Assembly (NCBI GenBank): GCA_019217005.1
Contig: JAHBNG010000026.1
Location: 1-64,000, forward strand
DNA from: Chloroflexi bacterium TSY
GTDB lineage: Bacteria > Chloroflexota > Anaerolineae > Caldilineales > Caldilineaceae
Reading direction: 5' to 3'
Length of the DNA: 64,000 nt
In this document: piece after piece, positions 49,101 through 57,300 of the stretch
How the letters are laid out: every line of letters begins with the position of its first letter
How positions within the stretch are numbered: the stretch's first letter is position 1
Translations under genes and position numbers: made by a program
Notes under the pieces: generated by a model
What the model saw: the letters and a program-made list of their open reading frames with translations, nothing else
The model's database searches: none
What the model was told of the DNA's origin: nothing

Positions 49101-50024
49101 CCGGCCACTGGGCACTGGGGGACGGGGACGATCGGTGGGCAGAGGGAAAAAGGTAGGCGCATCTGCCAATGATTGCCGCCAAAACTCGAGATAGCGGGCC
49201 AGTGTATCACCTTGTAACGTTGCGCGTTGCCAACCGGCGAAATCGGCATAGGTGACGGATAGCTGAGGTAACGACGCTTCTTGGCCTTGAAGCAGTGCTG
49301 TGTAACATGTTGCAATCTCTTCCAGAAAGAGCGAGATGGACCACGCATCGGCCATAATGTGGTGCATGACCAAAAGCAGAATGTATTTGTTTCTCCCTGT
49401 TTTCGCGCTTTCGCCATCAGCAGATGACCCATTTGAGAAGAGCACCAGCCGCCACAAGGGGGCTGTACGCAGATCAAAAGGCTGCAAAGTGTGTAGATCG
49501 ATCCACTTGGCTACTTCTGTTGTGTCATCAACAGTGGAGATCGTCTCACGAGTCAACCCATAGACATCAGCATCAAATGGATGGATAACCTGCACGACAC
49601 TGTTCGCATCAAGCTTATTAGTTGCGTCATCAACAGCTTTGTCTATCCTGTCAAACGTTGTACGCAGACTCTCATGGCGGCGTACAACCGCGTGAATTGC
49701 CTGTTCCAATTGGTCTACATCGAGCGAACCCTCAAACTGAATCGCCACTCGTTCATTATAGGCAACGCTCTCCGGCTCTAGTTGATGGAGAAACCAGATC
49801 TGCTCTTGCGGAAAGGAGAGGGGAATCGGCGTGGAACGGTCAAATCGCGGGATCGAAGCGTTCACTGATGATGAAGCACCTGACGCGCCATTTGCCTGTT
49901 GCGCTGGCCTATGGAGTGTGACCTCTATCCCTTGTGCCTTGAGCTTCTCCATCACCTGCATCCGCTCTTCTGGAGAAAGCTTTGCCAATTGTTGTATCAG
50001 GTCTGAGTTTGTTTTTAATTTCAT
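43143..50024 (-). CDS. nonribosomal peptide synthetase, two modules: C-A(Ser)-PCP-C-A-PCP
   Basis: The product is 2293 residues. A short helical N-terminal docking region (1-40) precedes the C domain (HHIMADAWS, 221-229). The first A domain (about 555-1085) has code residues D778, V779, W782, H821, I846, S848, L872, I880, D881, which match the serine code. PCP Ser is 1134 (GGHSLL). Module 2 has a C domain with HHIVSDGWS and an A domain read as D-I-W-E-L-T-A-D-D, which I cannot assign. It ends with a PCP (ALGGHSLL) and no release domain. AGAGAG lies 5-6 bases upstream of ATG. The start is 18 bases after the previous gene's stop. It should add Ser and one further amino acid to the thiazole-bearing chain. 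Confidence 0.95.
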   Translation of the reverse strand: MKLKTNSDLIQQLAKLSPEERMQVMEKLKAQGIEVTLHRPAQQANGASGASSSVNASIPRFDRSTPIPLSFPQEQIWFLHQLEPESVAYNERVAIQFEGSLDVDQLEQAIHAVVRRHESLRTTFDRIDKAVDDATNKLDANSVVQVIHPFDADVYGLTRETISTVDDTTEVAKWIDLHTLQPFDLRTAPLWRLVLFSNGSSADGESAKTGRNKYILLLVMHHIMADAWSISLFLEEIATCYTALLQGQEASLPQLSVTYADFAGWQRATLQGDTLARYLEFWRQSLADAPTFFPLPTDRPRPPVPSGRGGVERVQLGFELTQKLKTLSREAGVTLYMTLLSAFNVLLARYTSQEDIVIGSVQANRPFPELERLIGHFVNTLAIRTRLPTNGTFHQLLQQMREQIQASYDHQELPFRTLVQALQPERTLSYHPIYQVSFNLHNQPGLDAKFFSRAFAGLVATPLTLENRTSKLDLYLLVYEDQGELIGEFEYNADLFDAATVALMANHFAVLLDGIVSRPDHPVFQLPLLTAAEYQQIVHEWNDTTVDFGEPQTIHALFEQQVEQTPDAIALIYDSDELRFTNAIAAHEETVVNPQSEIENRLTYAALNTRANQLAHHLIELSVQTDTLVAVAMERSIEMVVSLLAILKAGGAYVPIDPTYPAARIRYMLADSATPILLTQSHLDLVHDTALDVASQKTSIIAVDTMAEQLTAQPSQNPESKTSPADLAYVIYTSGSTGQPKGVANQHDGLFNRLRWTQQQFQLTTNDRVLQKTPFSFDVSVWEFFWPLLSGACLVVAKPEGHKDPSYLCELIQDQHITLLHFVPSMLRQFIADPTVDNCTSLRTIITSGEALPLDLAQETDQRLPAAALHNLYGPTEAAIDVSHWAYVATAQTVPIGRPIANTTLYILDRENHLVPTGVSGELHIGGIQLARGYLNRPELTAERFIDHPEFGRLYKTGDLCRWLPDGNIEYIGRTDFQVKIRGFRIELGEIESALLVQEGVREAVVLARADELEDKRLVAYIVAEWESGKVEDDTADSSTLQHFNASTLREDLRKTLPDHMVPSALVFLDEMPLTPNGKLDRKALPAPDYTDAQGEFVAPRTEMEKQVASIWEEVLHIDQVGVHDNFFALGGHSLLATLVISRARSQLNLDVPLKSLFEASQLGDFANLIQQAQTSTDATIASVSRDQPLPLSFAQQRLWFLDQLEPESAFFNMPTVMQLTGQLHVDALEKSFKFLIARHESLRTVFRTMTCEDSSEGGSKDNRDGEPIQIIQAPSAAAAQFRLTVRLVASEEEAHQLAQAEVTTPFNLSEGPLLWVQLLQIAEEDSSAGLEQSHLLVVTMHHIVSDGWSLGVLVEELNHAYRAYTQGEQPTLPDLPIQYADFAVWQRNHLRSGGLDAQLSYWQEQLTGTPALLELPTDYPRPPVQSYQGAHYTFELSADITTKLNQLAQHHNATLFMVLLTAFSVLLARYSRQTDIAVGTLIANRNRAEIEELIGFFLNTLVLRTQLEGNPSFTELLAQVRQNTLAAYDHQDVPFEQLVDQLSLERTLSYSPLFQVMMVLQNADEGEFILPNLTATMQPIDFPFARYDLSLYLTEGESDLQGIFEYSTALFTEETIARMANHFVALMEGIVAVQSLESEQPVLQLPILTAAEYDQIVHDWNDTAVDFGEPQTFHALFEQQVVDTPNAVALVFGDEQFTYAELNRHANQLAHYLRTQAVGGPGSSEPVVGVCMERCPETVISLLAIFKAGGVYVPLDPALPQDRVTYMLTQAAAQAVLTKRQYAERISSPVAEQAIKIIALDTDQTLISQQSTQNLPHCTTPQSLGYVIYTSGSTGLPKGAMVEHRGMVNHLYTKVLDLNLTADDKIAETAPQSFDISIWQFLAGLLVGGAVHIFDDETVRNPARLLARTEAEQITILEVVPSLFRYMLDELAIPKPPVDATSEARRPHFAALRWLLLTGEALPPQLCNEWFAYYPDIPLMNAYGPTECSDDVTHHAIHGPLPPDAATVPIGRTVANMQLYILDNYLQPVPVGVPGELYVGGIGVGRGYLNDPERTAQAFMDDPFGQGTGRFYKTGDLCRWLLTPDGIPIIEYLGRTDFQVKIRGFRIELGEIEQALLAQDGVREAVVLAREDDAGDKRLVAYVVGDVKIEAMQQYLAPRLPDYMIPSTFVMLEAMPLTPNGKLDRRALPAPGYVDTQAEFVAPRSDIEEQLAAIWQEVLHADQVGVYDNFFALGGHSLLATRVVSQIRGNFRIELPLASVFEAKTLEELAIIIAARTQASASDKRFVHEILI

Positions 50025-50042
50025 TTGCTCTCTTTGTACACC

Positions 50043-53000
50043 TCAACCCATTATCTTCTCCCCCTGTACTTCTGCCAGCACAGCCTGCAACAAGTCAGCG
50101 TCCACGGCCTCAAATGATTGGGCTTCGATGACGCCTGCCAACTGTTCGATGGTTGGGTTGGCGAAGATGGTGCGCAGGGAGAGTTCTACCGAGAATGTTT
50201 TGCGCAAACGGGTTAGTAGACGGGTTGCCATCAATGAATCGCCGCCCATTTCAAAGAAATCATGTTCAATACTGGGCTGCTGGCAGTTAAGTACCTGGCA
50301 CCAGATCTCCGCAATCCGTTCTTCGGTCGATGTGCGTGGTGCAACGCGTGATCGTTCTGCATAGACATCGTGCAGGTCCGGAACCGGCAGTGCCCGACGG
50401 TCTACCTTGCCATTGGCGCTTAAGGGCAACGCGTCTAATTCAACGAAAGCTGTCGGCACCATGTAGGGTGGTAACTTTGCCTGCAAAAAGAGAAACAGAT
50501 CTTCTTGCCACTCTTCAGTTTGAGTTGATGACGCAGTTTGGGTGGGTTGAGCAGGTTCCAGCCATTGGGTCATCTGTACATGGTCGATCCGTCCACCCAC
50601 CAGACTATGTAGACAGAACTGGCTCTCAGTCAACTGCAATGCTTCTTTCAGCCATTCCTCCTCAAGACCACCGATAGGGCATAGCCCCAACTGTTGCGTT
50701 GGTGCTTGCATCATCAGCAGTTGGCTTATATAACCTGCCTCCAGCAGACAAAAGTCACGGCTGAGGTCGCCATACATGGGCGTGATGGCGTCGAGTTGGG
50801 TCACAAGAAAGAGGGCAAACGCCGATTGCTCAAAAATGGGTTGGTTGACACCAGTGAAGAGATTTTCCCCAGTTGGATCATGAACAGAGAGTTGCACCAG
50901 TTCATGTGCTTTGGGGTCATAATAGTAGTAACCACAAACAATGTCGGCAATCCGATCTGATTTGACATACAGATAGGTCTGTACGGGATAGAGACCACCT
51001 GCCGAAGGGTAGAGATATTTGGGGAGTGGCGTATCAAGTAGTGCCATCTGCGATAAACAGGCGAGAAATTCGCCAAACTGATCGGCTGGAATCAACTCGT
51101 TTGTGTATTGACGGTAGCTCTGTCGCCGCAAATAAGCGTGTTGCCGAGCGTCAGCATCAATGGGTTTTGCTAACGGCAATCGAGGTTCATCATTAGTGGA
51201 ACGTAGGCCGCGCTGGCTGAGTTTGAATTCAGCCCGTTCCAATGGATCGGTAAGGTCGATATCTTGTGAATAAGGTGCAGAGGTTGGATCATCATTCTGC
51301 GCAACTTCTCTGCACACCACATAAGCCACAAGTTGTTTATTTGGGCTTTTGGGGTCCCCCACTGCATTCACCACGGCTGCGTTAACAGTTGGATGTTCGA
51401 GCAGGGTTACTTCGATCTCGCCCAACTCAATGCGCTGTCCCCGCAGCTTAACCTGAAAGTCTCGTCGGCCCAAGATTTCAATATTGGGGCGTTCAGCTTT
51501 ATCACCAGGTATGTAGCGCCCCATGTCTCCCGAACGGTAGAGGCGTTGGCCAGTCCGTGGATGGGTGATAAAGCTCGCATTTGTACGCTCTGGATCTCGC
51601 CAGTATCCGCGGGCTAACCCAGTTCCGGCAATATACAGCTCCCGTTCAACCCAGGTTGGACAGGGATCTAAATTGTCTTTTAGGACATAATATTGGGCAT
51701 TATGCATTGGTTGCCCATAGGGGATACTAGCCCACGCTGGGTCAACCATGCCAATGGGATAGCAAATATCCCAAACCGTGGTTTCGGTTGGACCGCCGGC
51801 AGAAATGATTTCAACATCTGGTATCTGCGTCCGCATTCGTTCAGGAAGGGTGACAGGGATGAAATCACCCGATAGAATCACCCAGCGTAAGGAAGCAATG
51901 TCTTTGGCGTCAGCTGGAGAATCTTCCAGATGCTCGATGAGCATTTGCATAAATGCCGGTACGGAGTTCCACAGGGTTACCTGACCCTGTCTGATGACTT
52001 CTACCCAGTGGGCAGGGTCCAATCGTTTTTCTGCGTTGGGCAGCACTACGGTTCCCCCCACAATGGTCAAGATAGCGAAAATATCAAAGACAGAGAGATC
52101 GTGGTGCAAAGCCGTCAGTGCCAATGCGCGATCTTCTTTTTTCAACTGAAAGCGCTGGGCAATGTCGGTCATGCGATTGACCACGCTGCGCTGTTCGATC
52201 ATCACCCCTTTGGGTTTGCCCGTTGAGCCAGATGTGTAAAGAACATAGGCCAAATCGTCCGGCTGATGATTGATTTCAAGCGGAGGCAGTTCTGACGATA
52301 GTGCCATCGAATCCACATAGAGCGTTTGAACCCGCTGATGATCGGCAAGGGTATTTGCAAACTGACTTTGCGACAGAATGGAGTGCACTTCCCCATTTTC
52401 CAGCAGATAGTCTCGCCGTTCATCCGGCAACTCTGGGTCAATTGGCAGGTAAGCGGCACCGGAAAATAGCGTGCCCAAGACGCCCACAATCTGCTCCCAA
52501 CCTTTTTCCATGACAATGGCCACAAGCTGGTTTGGTTTGACCCCCTGGCCGCGTAGCCAGTGGCCGATCTGATTGGCATACTGATAGACCTGCTTATAGC
52601 TTAGCTGAACTCGCAGTGCATGGATTGCCAATGCATTGGGTTGACGTTCAACCTGTTGCAGAAAGAGTTCCGGCAGCGTTTTATCGGGAAATGGGGCCGA
52701 TGTAGCATTAATGTTCTTATGTTGCGTCGGTTGATATGAGGGCAATTGCGTTGGCGAGAGCACATGCCATGCTTCTTGTGAGGCGGCCAAAGCATTGATC
52801 CGTTCACAATAGATGCTGAACATGTCATCCAACATCCCCGGCGGGAAAAATTCATCGGCCGTATCCCAACTAACAATGAGTTCGCCGTTGACCTCCTCCA
52901 CTTGAGCGTCAAAGAGTACTTGAGGCGTTTGGCTGCTCACCTCAACAAGTTTACCCCCAAAAAGATTCGTGGAATCTGCCGCACCAACCTGGGCATTCAG

Positions 53001-54311
53001 ACCCAACATGCTGGTAAAGACAATGGGCATCAGCATCTTCCCGCCCTGCTGCTGCCTGCGAGCCAATTCGCGGATCACCAGAACACCATTGAAGGTTCGG
53101 TGCTCCAAATCCGTCCACAGTTGCCGATGAATCTGTTGAACTCTTGTGTGCAAAGCGTGTGGTTCATTAAAGTCGATTGTCAAAAGGTTAATCGAGGTGA
53201 AGTCGCCCAGAATGTCATTAATTTGAGAATGGGCTGGCAATCGATTGAAGAAGGTCAGATTAAGCGTAAACCGAGGCTCTTTGCTCCAGATTGCAAGAAC
53301 TTCTGCAAACACAGTCGTCAGCAAGGCTGTTGGGGTAATGCCGATCTGTTGGATGCGTTGCTGCAGGGTTTCCCAACTTGTGGGTGAAAAATGGCGCTTA
53401 CGATTGACGGTACGGTGCTGTTCCACATTGGCAGTCAGCGGCTTCAGGGGAAGGTCGGGTGCTGCTGGTATGACATCAAGCCGACCAAGCCAATAGTCAC
53501 GTGCCCGCTGAAAGAGCTGCGTTGTGGTTAAATTCTGTTCCCACAGCACATAATCCCGATAGGAAAGATGAACAGGCGGTAATTCCGCATCTGGCGTGTC
53601 ATAAAGCGTCTGCCATTCCTGTAGCAAGATATTGATGCTGCCCGCGTCTAGCATGATCAAAGCCCAACTGATATGTAAACGAAACCGCTCTGCTGACAAA
53701 CGGGCGACACAGATTTCAAAAAGAGGCCATTGCTCTAGCGAAAAGAGCTGATGAGACATCCGTGACCGGGTATCATGCAGCCAGGCTTCTTGTTCATGCT
53801 TGTCATAATTGTTTAGGTCAGTTACCTCGATCTCATACAGCGGTATTTCCTGCAAAACCTGCTGTTGGCCAGATGGCAAGACAATGCCACGTAACATATC
53901 GTGCCGTTGAATTAGTTTTTGCCATGCTTGTGTCAGTCGTTGAATGTCCAGTGTTTGGCACTCATATTCCATATAATAATGATAGCCATTGCTCAATTCT
54001 TGCTGTGATGTTTGACCAACCCAATAGGCAAACTGAATATCGGTCAGTGGAAATGGTTCGTAACGAGCTTCTGGCGCTACGGTGAATGTTGGTAGAGATG
54101 AGCTGCTCTGGTGGACGTTCTGTAGATAGGTCACCAGTTCGGCTTTTCGTGTCGTGAGTTCGGCGCGTAGTTCAGGCGTCAAGATGCCCTGCGGCGCACG
54201 AATGCGTAGATGTTCGCCTTCGACCCATAGCTCGACACCCTGCTGAATGAGTTGCTGTAGCCAGAGATCGAGATTGATCTCAATGGGCGAGTTATGATTC
54301 AACGTATGCAT
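50043..54311 (-). CDS. nonribosomal peptide synthetase with thiazole-forming module: Cy-A(Cys)-Ox-PCP
   Basis: The product is 1422 residues. An N-terminal TubC-type docking domain (10-65) is followed by a heterocyclisation (Cy) domain (85-520, FPLTDIQFAYWVGQ, LGDFTS). An A domain follows, with code read as D738-L739-F742-N782-I812-S814-A-V-W, close to the cysteine code. A FMN oxidoreductase (Ox) domain (about 1022-1250, YPSAGGLYPVQ) is inserted before the A10 motif, as in epothilone-type thiazole modules. PCP Ser is 1359 (GGDSLM). In the Cy motif DxxxxDxxS the first Asp is Ala217 while D222 and S225 remain. The ATG overlaps the preceding stop (TAATG). It should accept the polyketide, add Cys, cyclise and oxidise it to thiazole. 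Confidence 0.93.
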   Translation of the reverse strand: MHTLNHNSPIEINLDLWLQQLIQQGVELWVEGEHLRIRAPQGILTPELRAELTTRKAELVTYLQNVHQSSSSLPTFTVAPEARYEPFPLTDIQFAYWVGQTSQQELSNGYHYYMEYECQTLDIQRLTQAWQKLIQRHDMLRGIVLPSGQQQVLQEIPLYEIEVTDLNNYDKHEQEAWLHDTRSRMSHQLFSLEQWPLFEICVARLSAERFRLHISWALIMLDAGSINILLQEWQTLYDTPDAELPPVHLSYRDYVLWEQNLTTTQLFQRARDYWLGRLDVIPAAPDLPLKPLTANVEQHRTVNRKRHFSPTSWETLQQRIQQIGITPTALLTTVFAEVLAIWSKEPRFTLNLTFFNRLPAHSQINDILGDFTSINLLTIDFNEPHALHTRVQQIHRQLWTDLEHRTFNGVLVIRELARRQQQGGKMLMPIVFTSMLGLNAQVGAADSTNLFGGKLVEVSSQTPQVLFDAQVEEVNGELIVSWDTADEFFPPGMLDDMFSIYCERINALAASQEAWHVLSPTQLPSYQPTQHKNINATSAPFPDKTLPELFLQQVERQPNALAIHALRVQLSYKQVYQYANQIGHWLRGQGVKPNQLVAIVMEKGWEQIVGVLGTLFSGAAYLPIDPELPDERRDYLLENGEVHSILSQSQFANTLADHQRVQTLYVDSMALSSELPPLEINHQPDDLAYVLYTSGSTGKPKGVMIEQRSVVNRMTDIAQRFQLKKEDRALALTALHHDLSVFDIFAILTIVGGTVVLPNAEKRLDPAHWVEVIRQGQVTLWNSVPAFMQMLIEHLEDSPADAKDIASLRWVILSGDFIPVTLPERMRTQIPDVEIISAGGPTETTVWDICYPIGMVDPAWASIPYGQPMHNAQYYVLKDNLDPCPTWVERELYIAGTGLARGYWRDPERTNASFITHPRTGQRLYRSGDMGRYIPGDKAERPNIEILGRRDFQVKLRGQRIELGEIEVTLLEHPTVNAAVVNAVGDPKSPNKQLVAYVVCREVAQNDDPTSAPYSQDIDLTDPLERAEFKLSQRGLRSTNDEPRLPLAKPIDADARQHAYLRRQSYRQYTNELIPADQFGEFLACLSQMALLDTPLPKYLYPSAGGLYPVQTYLYVKSDRIADIVCGYYYYDPKAHELVQLSVHDPTGENLFTGVNQPIFEQSAFALFLVTQLDAITPMYGDLSRDFCLLEAGYISQLLMMQAPTQQLGLCPIGGLEEEWLKEALQLTESQFCLHSLVGGRIDHVQMTQWLEPAQPTQTASSTQTEEWQEDLFLFLQAKLPPYMVPTAFVELDALPLSANGKVDRRALPVPDLHDVYAERSRVAPRTSTEERIAEIWCQVLNCQQPSIEHDFFEMGGDSLMATRLLTRLRKTFSVELSLRTIFANPTIEQLAGVIEAQSFEAVDADLLQAVLAEVQGEKIMG

Positions 54312-57300
54312 TATATGGTCATTTCCTCCATGATAATCTCTGGCTCTGTATCTTGCCCGTTTGTATTGTCGTCTGTTGTCCTCTCTGGCTGGACGCCATC
54401 AGTGTAAGGGATCCCTATCTCTTCCATTGCTGAGTGTTGTGTCAGAGAATCTTCACTCATCGACCCCGATGCCTGTCCCATCTCATGCACCGCCCACCTC
54501 GTTGTCAACAGCATCACTAATTTCTCAATCGAGGTGTCGATCAACTCAATCATTGGTATTGTGATCCCTAAATCACGCGTGATGCGGTTTTTGACATCTA
54601 TGCTCATCAACGAATCCATGCCCAATTCAGCCCAAGATCGGGTTGACGGCACCTCATAGGTAGAGGGATGTCCCAAAATCTGCGCCACTTGATCATTCAG
54701 ATAAAGGTGTAGCTGTGCAGTTCGTTCGTTAGGGGGGGTATCGGCTAAGCGTTTGGGCCAATCTACGTGATGAACTATATCGCGACTCACAGACAGAGCA
54801 TCAATCGGTGATGCGGTAGGGCAAAGGTTGGCAAACCGAGAGAAGAGGGGGAAATCACCAACGTCTGCTTGCCAAAATTTCTCCCAATCGATGGGCATCA
54901 CACCAAATTGTGTAATGTCCTGACTAAGTCCGTGCGCCATACTTTGCAGGGCCTGAGTCGGCGGCATGGTGCTGTCCCAGTCAATTCTGCCATGACGCTG
55001 ATTTTCTGCTCGATAGGTCACAATCATACCCCTATCAACGGCCCAAGCCCCCCAATTGATGCTGACACAGGGTAGCCCTTGACGACGACGATAGTGGGCA
55101 AACATATCGAGGAAAGTGTTGGCGGCTGTGTAGTTGGCCAGCCCATGCTCTGTGATTAGCGTTGCCATGGACGAAAATAAGACAAAGAAGTCCAGCGCAC
55201 ATTCGCGGGTTAAGGTATGTAGATGCCAGGTTCCCCACACTTTGGGAGCTAGCACTGCACGCATACGTTCCCAGCTCTGTTGTAACAGGATGCCATCATC
55301 GATTACGCCTGCTACGTGAACAATGCCACGCAGTGGAGTACTGAACGGTATCTGCTTTAATAATTCTTCAACTTGCGCTCGCTCGCTAATATCAACCTGC
55401 GCAACGGTGATATTTGCCCCTTGCTCTGTCAATTCATCAAGCTCAGCCTGCACTTCTGGGCTCGGTTTGCTGCGCCCAATTAGCAATAGATGATCGGCAC
55501 CCTCTTCCACAAGCCAGCGTGCAACCTCGAATCCCAATCCGCCCAGCCCGCCTGTAACCAAATAGGTCGCGTCTGGCTGAATGACAACCTCCCTCGATGC
55601 CGTTGGTGGCAAGGCGGGACGCATCAAACGTGCCACGTAACGTATGTTACGCCGATAGGCAATTTGATCTTCTTGTAGCGTAGCATGTAGAGATGAGGGA
55701 GGGTTGGGCAGTGTTGACGGAGCATCAGTTCTTGCTTGCTCTCCCAATAGTTCGGTGGTCAGAAAAGTTGCCTCTGAAGCAGATTCGCTGCTCTCATCCA
55801 GATCAATACGGATACAATTGAGTTCGGGATGTTCAAATGCAATCACTTTGCCTAACCCCCACAACGAGGCATGAGCCAGACCGCTGATAGAATCGGTCTG
55901 GCATACGGCCTGTGCGCCACGGGTAATCAGCCATAGCCCAGCCAACGAACGATTTGCCTGTACCAATGCCTGGACAAGCAGCAGCATCGTGCCACAGCTC
56001 TGCCGCATAGCATCTTCCAATGGATTATTATCTAGGTGCGTACGGGTTAAGCCCCAGAGGTAGACAATATTGCCAATTCCGGGAAACGTTGTGAATAGCT
56101 GTTGGAAGTGGTTAACCTGAAAAGGATCGATCTCGATGTGATCTGAGCTGACTTGCTGATAGCTTGTCCCCGCTGTCACAATCACCGGCTGAACGCCAAT
56201 CTTGCGTAGTGCATCAGTCAGTTGATCGCCCACCGCATCGTCTTTATCCACAAAGATGATCCAGTGTCCTTCGGTTTTGAGATTGGACAGCGCATTATTT
56301 GGTGCCACTGAATTCTGTGCCAGAATAACTGCTTGTCCAAGCGCTCCGTCAGCCATCTCCCTTTCCGGAATGATTGTCACGTCGACAAAACCACACTCAT
56401 CAAGAAGATCACGCCACTCTGTCGATGAAATAAGGGGAGAATCACCCCGCTGGTCAGTAAATTTTTCCCAGCCGCCTGTCATACCAAACGTCAAGGTGGC
56501 CTGGCGCATCTGTGTTGTCGTCTCTAGCAAGATCAGCAACCCGTTGGGACTCAACAACTTCTGTACATGCGCAATGGCTTTACGTAGATCCTGGGTGGCG
56601 TGTAGAACATTGGCCGCAATCACAATGTCATAGTACTGGTCTGCAAAGCCTTGGGCTGCGGGTGATTGTTCAATATCGAGTCTTTGGTAGGTGACAAATG
56701 GAAACTCTGCAAAGGTCTGTTGGGCCTCTGTCAGGAAAGTGGGTCCAATATCTGTGAAACAATACTCAACGCGCTCGGCGGGTAGTTCAGGCAACACGCT
56801 GGCGGTTGTTCCACCTGTTCCTGCACCAATTTCCAAAATGCGTATGCCGCGTCCAGCAGGCAAATGAGCAATGGCCTCTGCCACCGCCTCTTTCACAAAA
56901 TGATTCAAGACTTTGGCGGCGGGTGTACTGCTATAGAGATTGGCGACCGTATCGTCATCAGCTGGGAACATCAACTCTAGCGGACTGCGGAGGCCCTGCA
57001 TGATATCGCCCAATGCTGCGCCACAGCGTCTCAGCAATGTAATATCCGCGGCAGCCACATCTTTATAAATGGTCAGTAGTTGCGCCACTTGATCTTCCGG
57101 CAAACGGACTTCAGGTCTCCGCAACACAAGCCATTCGCCATCGACTGCTTGCACAATCTCTTCTTCTTCCAGAATGCACAGTAGTCGGGTTAATGGACGA
57201 TGGTACGTAGGTTTCACCTGTAGCAGGGCGATGATCTGCTCGTGCGTCCACTTTGCACCTGGTTCAAAAGCAAAGCCCATCTGCTCAAATGCTGCTAGCA

